Shown piece by piece: positions 1 through 10,289 of a DNA stretch of 64,000 nt; the first letter of the stretch is position 1, and every line of letters begins with the position of its first letter. A program made the position numbers and the translations under genes. The notes below the pieces were generated by a model that was given only the letters and a program-made list of their open reading frames with translations, did not search any database and was not told the origin of the DNA. The stretch is from Amborella trichopoda. Taxonomy: Eukaryota; Streptophyta; Magnoliopsida; Amborellales; Amborellaceae. Location of the stretch: the NCBI RefSeq assembly GCF_000471905.2, contig NW_006496807.1, positions 1,642,352 through 1,706,351 of the forward strand, given 5' to 3'.

Positions 1-2465
1 AAGACTTCTTGTAGAGGATGTCATCTTTGATAAGGAAATTGATTGAGAATTTTCTTAGGGCGTCTGTATCTCTCTTAAGGCAACTTCGGGATATATTCCA
101 TCTTTCAGGAAAACCGATACATCATGACACCATGGCTAAGCTTTGATGATCTGGTTGGATTCGAGGGGTAAACATTTATTCTTCCCTTTCTGGTTCTTAA
201 TTTTCTACTTCTGGTTCTATTTAGGGAGGAGAATGGTCACTCTTGTGCCTTATGTAGAATGGTTGGACTCTCATTTGGGGAGGAATATCCACCATTGATG
301 CAAGAGTGGCTAAGCTATCAGTGAACAAACTGTTTTCCCTTGTCACATACCGTAAAGTAATTATTTGGAAGCATCTTGACAACTTTTAAATTGTCTTAGT
401 AGGGTTGGAGCTTTTTGTCTCTAACGTTTCAATCCCTATTGGTTTGATTTATAACAAGAAGAGAATCACCGATGACCTATAATTGATCAATTTGAGGTTT
501 GCGAGCATTCTTGAGACCAACTATTAATGCTTCATATTCTACAATGTTATTGGTATAGGGAAAGTTGGTGGGCAACCTATCAAGCAACGCATGCTTGGCT
601 AAGTGATCAGTAATACTTGTCCCTTGATCGATTTTTGAATGGCATATTCGATGTCAAATTTACTTAGGAGCATCCTCCATTTGGCTAATCGTCTATTTAT
701 AACATGTCTTTTCTAACAAGTACTTGAGTGGCTCCATCTTGAATATGAGCTTGATAGTATGAGATAACACATAATGCCTCAGATTTTAAGTTGCCCACAC
801 TAAGGTTAGACAACGTTTTTTCACATTTGAGTATCCAGTTTTACAGTCGACCATTATTTTATTAATGTAGTAGATGATCTTCTCTTTTTCTTGGTCATCG
901 TACTGCCTTAATATCGCCCCCATTGTTTTATCTGTCACAACAAGGTAAAGGCACAAAGGTTTGTTGGGATCATAGTTGGCAAGTCAGCGATTTTCAATAA
1001 ATCGACTTATCTTAAAATTGAGAAAAAATCATTTTTATTTAAAAAAATCGGATAAAAATATGGATCGGCAAAAATACTTCATGTAAAGATATCGCCAATA
1101 TATCGGACTAGGCTAAAAAAATCGGAGTAAAAGTTAACAAAGATCACAACTACTTCATACCAAAAAAAAATACACTATATAAATTTTCACATTAAGTAAT
1201 TTAACAAAGATCAAAACAAAAAAAAAGTACACCATGTAAATTTTCACATTAAATACTTCAACAAATATCAAATCTACTTAAATATCAACATATCCAAAAA
1301 AAGGCACAATTTTTTTTTTTTACAAATATCAAATCTATTTAAATATCAACATACCCAACATGCACCATATAAATCTTCACATTGAATACTTCAATAAATA
1401 TCAAATCTACTTAAATATCACCATACCTAGAAAAACAAAAGGCACAATTAAATGTCAACAAATATCAAATCTAATTAAATATCAACATATCCAAAATCTA
1501 CTTTAGAAACCCAAATCTACTTAAATACTTTAGCAAATATCAACATACCCAAAAAAAAATGCACAATTTTTTTTTTTATCATTAAATATTTTAACTATGG
1601 TCAAGTCACTTATAACTATGGTTAATATAGAGGTTACTTTATACTTTATGTAGTTGTTTTCATTGAAAACCGCTTCTTCAAACCTATTTGTGAGCTTGAA
1701 GACTTTTGAGGAAAAGACGGAGCAAGGCTTTGGAAGACCTGAGAACAGGAAGAAGCTCAATAGAACTCTCTTCTCCCCTGATCTCACTCATAAGGAAGCT
1801 CGATAGGACAACAAGGTCTTTGGAAGACCTGCATTTCATTGAAAACATGGTATGCTTTTTCAAAATTGGGGATGGGGGTTTTCTCTATTAGAAAGAGAAA
1901 ATCAAATAGGGTTCTTGGGGATGGGGGTTTTCAGAAGCATGAAGATTATGAAATTTGCAGGAACATGAAGATTAGGTTTGTTGATGGAAAAAATACGTTT
2001 TTTCAAGAACATCAAGATTATGAAATTGGTAGGAATAGGGGTTTTCTCTATTAAGATTTTTTTTTCATGGAAATAATACGGTTTTTTAGAAATTACACAT
2101 ATCAGGACTTTTTTTTTTTTAAAAAAAAAATACAAGTAAAAATGCATTTTTTTGGGCCCGTTTAATTCGTTCTCCAAAAAACGCGTTTTTAACATTTTAA
2201 TGAAAAAAACATGAATTTTTTTACGAAATTTTCAAAAACACATCGTTTTAAACGTTTTTAAAAAAAACTCCGAATTTTTCAAAAAATCGGCAATTAATCG
2301 CCGATTTGCTAACTATGGTTGGGATTAGGTGGACTCAAGATCCATGGGGTTAGAAAGGTACTCCCTTATATGATCAAAAGCTTGTTGACATGCCTCATCC
2401 TAGATACAGGAGATATCCTTTAACAAAAGATTGAATGAAGCACATTTCTCAGGTAATTGAAGATG
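1..2465 (-). mobile_element. Ty3/gypsy pol fossil (reverse transcriptase/RNase H part)
   Basis: Minus-strand translation of about 480-600 gives an RNase H stretch of the plant gypsy type (TNNIVEYEALIVGLKNA, then GDSLLVINQ). Positions 640-960 and 2326-2465 read as the region between reverse transcriptase and RNase H (WDEACQQAFDHIREYL). The fragment enters from the left edge of the window and is split by a later hAT insertion at 971-2317. It is heavily decayed, with many breaks, and gag is not visible, so it is an old fossil. The family call rests on the RNase H motif pattern; the exact lineage is not resolved. Confidence 0.75.
963..2325. mobile_element. Non-autonomous hAT-type DNA transposon with 8-bp target duplication
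   Basis: The element is 971-2317 (1,347 bp). Its ends are inverted: CATAGTTGGCAAGTCAGCGA on the left and, read from the other strand, CATAGTTAGCAAATCGGCGA on the right. It is flanked by a perfect 8-bp repeat, GTTGGGAT, at 963-970 and 2318-2325. Eight-base target duplications are the hallmark of the hAT superfamily. The interior is AT-rich with degenerate internal repeats (1140-1560, repeated AAATATCAAATCTA-like units) and no transposase is visible. It sits inside the gypsy pol fragment, so it is younger than that element. A second family member begins at 63,570. Confidence 0.85.
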
Positions 2466-2469
2466 ATAA

Positions 2470-2968
2470 AGATTAATCTCAATCTAAAAGAAGATGATTT
2501 AAAAAAAATGATAAAGTTTGATCTAAAAGATAGATTTAAAAAATGAATCTAAAATAATATCTAAAACAAAGATCCTAAAGATACTCTAAAAGATGAATCT
2601 AAAAGAAGATGATAGAGATTGAGAGAAAAAAATCCTAGTTTTTTTTTGGAGATGAAAGAAAAAAAAAATGAGATATAAAAAAAGAAGATAGAATCTAATA
2701 AGAAGAACTCTTTTAAAATCTATCTTGATATTATTATTATTATTGATGAAAATAATAAAAATAAAAAAAAAAATAAAAAAAAATAAAAAAAAAATAAAAT
2801 AAAAATAATAATAATAATAACAATAATAATAATAATATTATTATTATTAGTATTATTAGTATTATTATTATTATTATTGTATATTATTGTATATTATTGA
2901 TATTATTATTATTATTGATATTATTGATATTATTGATATTATTATTATTATTGTTATTATTATTATTA

Positions 2969-3030
<62 letters not shown>

Positions 3031-3175
3031 GATATTATTGATATTAATGATATTATTATTCTTATTATTGATCTTATTGATATTATTATTATTACTATTA
3101 TTACTACTATTATTAATAGTATTATTATTACTTTATTTTATTTATTTATTTTATCTAAAACATAAATATGAGAAA
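2470..3175. repeat. A-rich tract and (ATT)n microsatellite
   Basis: A purine-rich AAAGATGAATCT-like tract (2470-2720) is followed by runs of AAATA, AAT and then ATT triplets (about 2725-3140). The AAT-to-ATT switch near 2835 makes a self-complementary stretch. The long open frames of poly-Ile or poly-Leu here are artefacts of the triplet repeat. Confidence 0.9.
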
Positions 3176-4640
3176 AAAAAAGGCTTTTTTTAAATCTAAA
3201 ATTCTAATATGAAGCTCGAGGGCCCCACCGTGGGCACCAAACAGTTTACACTCCAATCTACATCGGTCTCAAGGTGATATCTGCTCAAATCTTTGCAAAA
3301 GTGAGTTAAATTTGAAAAGGTAGAGAAATTGTAGTCGCTTGGATTATAGGTCCAAGAATGACACATATTTCTTTAGATCAGATTCTTTCATGGATCCACT
3401 AGCAGTGCCAGCTCCAATCAACATCTTGACTTGGAAACACTCCTAAACTTTAATTAAATCGAATAATAAATTAATTTTCAGAAACAAAATAAAACAGATA
3501 ATTTAAATAAAAAATAAATTAATTCAGCACATAAATAAACACTTAGCTCTGGGGACCCGAAATTTGGAGTTTTGCTCTTAGATAAGCCCACTATTTTGAT
3601 TTGCTCTACCATCTCCCTTTTAGATGCCTTATGCTTGTCAGAATTGGTAGATCTAAAGTTCTTGGACCTAGATCTAGAGTTCTTAAGTCATGGTGAAAAT
3701 CTTGAGAATTTTAGGCAGACCTAGGATTTTCTAGGATTTAGAGGAAGCTTTCTTTAAAATTCTAAAGATTTTTGGACTTCTAAAGATAAAATCCGAAGTG
3801 TTGGATTTTTTTTGTGATTTTTTTGAGGATTTGTTTTTGGTTTTTCTTAATTTTTTAGGAGTTTTCTAAGTTCCTTTTTTTTTTGTTTTTTAATTGCGGG
3901 AATTGTGCTCTATTTCTAAAAATTTCTAGGGAATTTCTGATGTTTTTCTCAGTTTTTTTTTGTGTTTTGGAGGGGATATTTATAGGCTTCAAGAGGGGAT
4001 TTTCTTGGATTTTTTTTGGATTTATTCAAATATTTTGGATTTATCCAATTTAAAATGCATTTTACTGCATTATCGGGCCGTGCCTGGGTTCGTCGAGCCG
4101 CGACACGGCTTGCCCCGAGGCATGATACTTGTAGGGTTGCTCAAGCACCAAATTGTTATTTTCTAAAGCAATTTGCCCCGGGCTTTAACTTTCTAATCGT
4201 AGGTCCGATTCAGGCAATTTTTGAATCATTAGAAAGCTTGTGATCTCCTCTACAATTAGATATCAAATTTTGCAAAATTTAAGATGTTTTAGAGGGGTTT
4301 ACAAGGCTAGACTTTTAGGGTCTCGGTTTCAAATATTTGGATGTCCAATCAATATACGGGTTAGTTTTCTGGGGTGACAAGGCTCTTGAATGTCTAAAAT
4401 CACTATTTCAGTGTATTATATTAAGTTTTTTCGCATCTATGATCTATTAGGATTTGTATAGTTATTTGGACTTAGAATCGAGATTTTTAAGAATTCCCTT
4501 GACCTATGAGTATTTAAGTTAAAAACCTATTCACATTGTGTGTATTTAAGTTAAAAACCTATTGAAAAATTGAACCTAGGGGAAGGGAATGGTGGGACTT
4601 ATTGACTCTACCTTTTGGTATTATCTAGCTAACCTCTCTC
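3176..4640 (-). mobile_element. Candidate leader and 5' LTR of a gypsy fossil (minus orientation)
   Basis: On the minus strand, positions 3238-3218 read TTGGTGCCCACGGTGGGGCC, the type of sequence found just inside the 5' LTR of plant Ty3/gypsy elements at the primer site. This places the interior to the left (the pol fragment at 1-2465) and LTR sequence to the right. The outer LTR border was not found; 4640 is only the point where resemblance to anything recognisable ends. No second LTR copy was identified, so this is tentative. No gene is seen in the stretch. Confidence 0.4.
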
Positions 4641-4888
4641 AATATTGATATAAATATCTTGAATTGTCTCATGCATGGTTTTTCTCTTTTTCTTTATATC
4701 TTCGTATATTCTCTCCTAATCCAGATCTTTTTATTTGAAAAGGACGCAAAACTCATTGCATTTTCGTCAGCTCAGATTTCTCTCCTCTCTCTCTCTCTCT
4801 CTCTTTTGGAACATTTGAGTGATGGAATTTTTGACTCCGAAAATTAGAAGTTTTCCAGGTTTTTGTAGCACTATTGGGTTTAATAATA

Positions 4889-5396
4889 GGAAAAATTTAT
4901 ATATTTCTCCTACAGTATAGAAGAATTATATTTTCCCTGCCATCCAGTCGTCCAATTTTGATCAAGAGAGCCATTTGCCGTTTGATTTTAGATCCGACGT
5001 TTCAAAGCTTTATATTTAGTTTTTTTTATACAAATTGTATGAATATGAAATTTGGAACGTGCTATCTTTTCATTGGGGCACACCTATAAAAAATAATCTT
5101 TTGATAAAATATAATGACCAAAATACCCCTTGAAAATTTTAGGGGTATTTTGGTCATTTTATTTTATTGAAAATATTTTTTTTTATTTTATATTTTTTCG
5201 CTAGTGTGAGTTTAATAGAAGATTGGATACCTAAAATTTCGTGTCAAAATAGTTTATAGAAAAAAAATTAAAAATAAAATAGTGTAGAGATGTGATATTG
5301 TGATTACGACAATCTTAGTCCTCCATTCAGAATGGACGGTTGGATAAGGGGAAATATATAAATTTTATGCTGTAGAAAAAGCATAGAAATTTTACC
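4889..5396. mobile_element. Foldback MULE-type MITE, family 1, copy 1
   Basis: A 508-bp element whose two halves are inverted copies meeting at about 5130, where CCAAAATACCCC faces GGGGTATTTTGG. The ends are GGAAAAATTTATATA on the left and, from the other strand, GGTAAAATTTCTATG on the right; both then continue to CTACAG. It is flanked by a perfect 10-bp repeat TTTAATAATA (4879-4888 and 5397-5406). A 9-10 bp target duplication with long inverted arms points to Mutator-like elements. A second copy of nearly the same length is at 62,653-63,158. Confidence 0.82.
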
Positions 5397-5429
5397 TTTA
5401 ATAATATGAACTGCTACGGTGGAAAGCTT

Positions 5430-5990
5430 ATATTTAACTTTTAATTTCCACAAAAATTGTGTACATCCAATTCCATGCTCCATGAAGACTGATGTTTAGA
5501 ATTAGTTGATGAACTACGGTGTCGTTTTCAAATTTGATTTTTATTTTTTGTTTTTATATTTATTTATAGAACTCAAATCTAACTAAATACTGAATGATTC
5601 GTGTGCCCCTAGGGGTTGCGTCTTTAAAACATATAAAAATAATTACTGGAGTAAATTAAAAATAACAAAAATACCCTTCAAAGCTCAACGGTATTCTGGT
5701 TATTTTACGTTTTAAATTTGTTTGTCTTATACTTATCAGAGGTGCATGAGGGTTAGAAGAATACGCTTCTCCAATTACATAAAAAGGATAACATGATATC
5801 AATCGCCTAATCAAAGATAAGATGGTTGAGATGATAGTCTTTTAAGTGAACTAATATTGACTGTTTGGTTATTTCTAATATTTCCATTTATTTTTATTTT
5901 TTTCAGTATTGGGTCGAGATGAAATTTGGATTGCACGTGTACCTCATTTGGGTGCATCTACCAAAAATTATATAATTCAAACAAAATTAT
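5430..5990. repeat. Diverged relative of the family-1 foldback MITE
   Basis: The stretch has the same plan as the 4889-5396 element: a centre with AAAATACCCTT facing GGTATTCTGG (about 5665-5705), and arms with GTGTGCCCCTAGGGG and ATGAAATTTGGATTGCACGTG, which resemble the conserved arm motif ATGAAATTTGGAACGTGC. The ends are too diverged for a target duplication to be called. From 5991 to 6465 no gene or repeat is recognised apart from T-rich tracts. Confidence 0.45.
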
Positions 5991-6479
5991 CTCTTAGAGT
6001 TTTAAGGGGAGTCTAGGCTATATTTTTTTTTTTCCGTAAATATTTTTTTTAATGCTTTTTACAAGGGTTGGCATGAGTTTTCTCTATATTTTTCTTATTT
6101 TCTTAAAACACTTTGTCTTATAACTAAACTACCCCTAGATTTGTTGTAATTTATTTTGTATGTATCCCTCTGGCTAAGTGTTAAATGAAAAAGAAAACTA
6201 ATTCCCAAAAAATCCTCCCTTGGAATTTTGAGGTTAAAAGAGAGATGAGTTGGGAGATTTAGCTATGGTGTTTTAGTTTCTCTCTATAAATTTTAGAAGT
6301 GTCTTGGTAACAGGGGAGCACCCAAAAGCCTTGCAAGGTCACTCTAAAACATGCTACTGTGTTTTATGCCCCATTCTCTCGTTCTATGTTGCTATTAATC
6401 TCTTGAAGTTTCAGAATTTCCAGCAACAAATTGGGGTTTGCTGTGATGGGACTTATGTAAGCTTTTGGTGCCATTGGTA

Positions 6480-7515
6480 ATGGTGCCCCCACGATTTGTG
6501 TTGGGGTCCCTATATAAAGGTGTCCTATGTGGTCCCGAGTGGTTGTTTGTGAATTCTCACCTTGTCCCGAGCAGCGTTACCATGTCCTTTCTTTTTTTGA
6601 TGTCATGCCGTCGTGTTACTACGTCCTAGACAAGAAGGCCTGCGGGTCGGAAAAATCCAGGCGAAGTCATGACTATCGTTGATGACGTGGAGGAGACTAC
6701 CCCTCATGTTCCGTATCCGAGGCAAGGAAGTAACGATGTTCCGTATCCGAGGCAAGGAAGTAACGAGCCTATCACCCTTCCTGCCTGGGCGCAGAGATTG
6801 TCTTTCTTGACTTCAGATATTCGAAGCCTGAAATCAGAGGAGGGCCTTTTGAAGGCCATCTACCGTTTTACGGGCCAGGCATATCTTCGTGAGGTATACA
6901 TATTTTCTTTCTCTTTAGGAAGGGCCACATTAGACCTTATTGCTCTTGGCGTTCCTGATGCTGACTTATTACAGGAAGATGTGACTTGGCAGTTCGTTGG
7001 GCCCGTTATATTTCGTTGTTGAGGGAATGGTCTTCGAAGGAGAAAACTCCTTCAATAGGGCCACTACTCCAGTCCTTTTCTGATCAGCCTTCCATTATTT
7101 CCTTCGTAGAGATGGTGTTGGAAAGGCATGGTTGAGCCTTGGCATCTCGTTCTCAGAGGGCATTTCCGGAGGTTGACAGCAGTGTTGCCACTCTCTCGTG
7201 GACCATCGGAGGGATGAGGATAATGCTTGAATGAGGTCAGGAGGAGACGAAGAATCCATCCTCCTCTTAGTTGGAGTTTGGCAAATACCCCCGGTAAGGC
7301 ATGCTGACATGCTGAAAGTCTTCGGACTTCATGAGGTCATGATGAGACAATAACAATCATGTTTTGATAGGGGCGCTTGAGAGCCTTCCGAAGTTCCATC
7401 TTTGACAAGTTTGGCAACTTGCTTCTGTTTCCTTTAGCTTGTAATTTCCTTTTTTATCTTTGTATGAATTGCCGCGATCTTTAAGCATGAAATGAAATTT
7501 ATGTTGATGGAGATA
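6480..7515 (+). mobile_element. Antisense accessory ORF of a Tat-type gypsy fossil (plant mobile domain-like start)
   Basis: A TATA-like box (TATATAAAGG, 6511-6520) precedes an open frame starting at 6669 whose product begins MTIVDDVEETTPH and continues with LLKAIYRFTGQAYLREVY and FSFSLGRATLDLIALGVP. This layout resembles the start of the plant mobile domain ORFs known in Tat-lineage gypsy elements. A 30-bp unit is duplicated in tandem near 6708-6765. A T-rich 3' end at 7420-7515 resembles a transcript end. The integrase of the same presumed element lies downstream at 8290-9180 on the opposite strand, so the ORF is antisense to pol, as the family is known to show. It is broken. From 7516 to 8280 only non-coding spacer is seen. 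Confidence 0.5.
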
Positions 7516-8289
7516 TGATTGGTCTGTCTTTTCCTCTTCTCTCTCTTCTCCTATTACTCTGTTGAGGGTGTCATTGTGAATGGCGTTGGCGCTATTTCCA
7601 ATGGCATCATGCCTATGTTACATGCTTTTGGCACCTTGTGGACGGCGCCACCATGAAGGCCTCCGAATTTGTTTCTTTTAACGGATCCTCACCTTTTGCT
7701 AGTCAAATGGTATGGCTATTGATTGCACATTTGTTTGTAATGTCTTGCATGTAGATGGATTGATTGACACAACCATGTGCAAGCACTTACATATGTGAAT
7801 TTCTTCATCTTTTTAACTTGTGTAAGCCATTTCCTTTTCACGTCGAAAACACAAGGTGGGAAACGAGTTGCCCCTTAATTGCCTCAGAAAAATAGGTGAG
7901 TGAGACCTCTTGTATTGGTAAGACTCGTCATGGGGGGATAAACTATTTCCATCAAATGATGGTTAGTAGTTTAGAGTCGTGCAACCATGGACTATAGATA
8001 CCATTTTAAAAAAAAAAGGTTCTTAAAAATAATTTGAAGTGAGTAAAATTTGGTTTTCATAAAATCGTTTTAAAACCGGAGTGGGCCCTATAGTTTAGAC
8101 ACCTATGACCCCTTGGTGTTAATGAAATTAGGCATGCTTTTAGGGGTTTAATTAAATCCAAAAACTAGTTCAAGACCCTAGATTTGAAAATGAACTTTTG
8201 TCTCAAGAGTGGATTCTTATGAATCAAATGACCCATTTTCTGTTTCCTTTTTTTTTGTGCCCCTTACGGGTAATATTTCTTAAGGTACA

Positions 8290-9180
8290 AGATATTGATA
8301 GGGTCAAGTATTTCCAGCCCATCTTGATTTCTTAACCTGTAAGAGTTGCCTGGGTTTATTTTGGTTCCCACAATGGTCTTTCCCAATTAGGTTTGAATTT
8401 CCCAATGGGCGGATGAATGAAATATCTTCTTTAAGACCATATCACAGACTTGCAAGTGTCTAGGGATGACCTTTCTTAGATAGGCTTGCTCGATGCGATT
8501 ATGGTTGCTTCACATTGTATTGCAAGCTCGGAGTCGCCTCTCATATAGAGTGAGAAAGGCGGCTAACCGTGCTTCATGTATTCCATCACTGTCCAAAGTA
8601 CGATGAGCAAGTATCCTAAGAGAAGGGATGTCAATTTCAACAGGCGTGACTGCCTCAATACCGTAGACTAGTGAATATGGGGTCATACCGGTTGGTGTTT
8701 TCATATTGGTTTGGTATGCTCACAAAGCATCTTGTAACTTTTCATGCCAGTCTTCCTCATTCTCTATGGTTCCATCAATTGTCCTGAGAAGGGTTTTATT
8801 GGTGGCCTCAGCTTCGCCATTCCCTTGTGGGTAATAGGGTGTGGAGAACTTCTGGATTATGCTAAATTTCTTGCATACCTTAATTATGATATCGTTTTTG
8901 AAATTCGTTCCATTATCAATGATAATTTCTTTGGGGACTCCGAATCGATAAATGATGTTGTTTTTAAGTAATTGCATTGCATGTCAACCTTCAATTTTTG
9001 TAAAGAAGGTAGCTTCAACCCATTTGGTGTAGTATTCAATGGCGGTTAGAATGAACTTGTGTCCATTTGATGCTCTAGGTGATATCATTCCTATACAACG
9101 GGCTTTTGATAAATCGATAAGGATACGATCATTTGTGAAAGGAGAATTGGTCATGACAGTAAGGAGGACAATCATCACTC
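8290..9180 (-). mobile_element. Ty3/gypsy integrase fossil (Tat-type)
   Basis: Minus-strand translation shows, in order, the integrase core start (PRASNGHKFILTAIEYYTKW, about 9090-9030), the central block (FGVPKEIIIDNGTNFKND, then STPYYPQGNGEAEATNKTLL, 8950-8780), TGMTPYSLVYGIEAVTPVEI (8690-8640) and a C-terminal FKPNW motif (about 8390). This is the standard Ty3/gypsy order. The fragment stops abruptly at about 9180, where an oppositely oriented integrase end begins. It is decayed, with several breaks. It probably belongs with the antisense ORF at 6480-7515. Confidence 0.85.
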
Positions 9181-9330
9181 ATGGTCAAACAAAAGAGAAG
9201 TTCGAACCACAATGGAAAGGCCCGTTCGTAGTGAAAAATGCTTTTTCTAATGGAGCCTATGTACTGGTCAATGTTGAAGGTGAGGAAGCTATGCCCATGA
9301 TTAATGGGAGATAATCGAGAAAGTATTATT
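9171..9330 (+). mobile_element. Integrase C-terminus: truncated left end of a plus-strand Tat-type element
   Basis: Plus-strand translation gives FEPQWKGPFVVKNAFSNGAY and then a terminal INGR, the usual end of a plant gypsy polyprotein. It is the only pol sequence of the plus-strand element that continues to about 18,830: spacer, antisense ORF (10,290-13,880), repeats and 3' LTR. Everything upstream of the integrase end is absent; the element starts exactly where the minus-strand integrase fossil ends. Confidence 0.75.
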
Positions 9331-9660
9331 CATTGACAACGGTACAAGCCGCATGACCTTAAACTGCGTGAGAATCGTCCAAACTATACGACCCTAAACT
9401 ATAACACACGTCCTGGTGGCATGAGGTTAAACTGCATCACGTATGATCTCGAAGGCACGACCCTAAACTTGCCTTCACTAGGTCTTGGTGGATGACCTTA
9501 AAACACACCAACCCTATTGTCTCGAAAGCACGACCCTAAACTTACCTCCATTAGGTCTTGGTGGATGACATTAAAACACACCAATCTATGGTCTCGAAGG
9601 CATGACCTTAAAACGCCTCCAATGGTCACGACGACATGATCTTAAAATTACTTTCTCAAA
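9331..9660. repeat. Degenerate tandem repeat in the post-pol spacer
   Basis: Three to four imperfect units of roughly 75-100 bp share GTCTCGAAGGCACGACC, TAGGTCTTGGTGGATGAC and TTAAAACACACCAA. They lie between the pol end and the antisense ORF of the plus-strand element. From 9661 to 10,280 the spacer is A-rich, with repeated GTGAGTAAAAATG-like motifs that recur at 15,570-15,800 and, in reverse, at 21,500-21,730. Confidence 0.75.
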
Positions 9661-10289
9661 AAATGACGGATATGACGAAAACCCGCAAAAGCGTCATGGG
9701 TAAAGAAAAAAGTCAAAGAAAATAAAAAAAAGAAAAAAGATAGGCGTAATAGTATTGTCAACTATTATGAGTAAAATATGGCAAAATAAAAAAATGGGTA
9801 TGATGAAAACCTGCAATGCCATAGTGAGTAAAAATGAAAAAATGGCAGACATGGTGTAAAAATCATGGGTAAAAGCACCACAAAAAAAAATATATATACA
9901 GGGCCTTGTGTAAACTAGAAATGACACATACCTCAAGGACTTGAATAAAAACCCGAGAGGGTGTTCAAGTCACACATGACGGAGACCAGAAATGCCTTTA
10001 TGCGAAGCAGGCCTCCAAGCTCATCTCTTACCCCCCTTCTACAAGAGATAAGGGTTGGTCACAAGAGATAAAAGAAGGTGCAAACCATAAGCAAACAAGA
10101 GCAAACCATAAAGCAAAGAAAAAAACAAACCATGAAGTGAAGAGAGGCAGACAATTAGAGACGAAAGAAGAGAAGTTTCATTCCATGTTTATTAGAAGAT
10201 TACAAAATTATGGTGACAATTATAAAAAATCCACAAAAGGAATGAAAAGAAGACAGCACAAGAAAAAATATTAAAGATTTCATGAGCCC

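Noticed and set aside
2887-3193. Open frames of 92 and 98 residues made of Ile/Asp or Leu
   Set aside because: They are direct translations of an ATT microsatellite in two frames.
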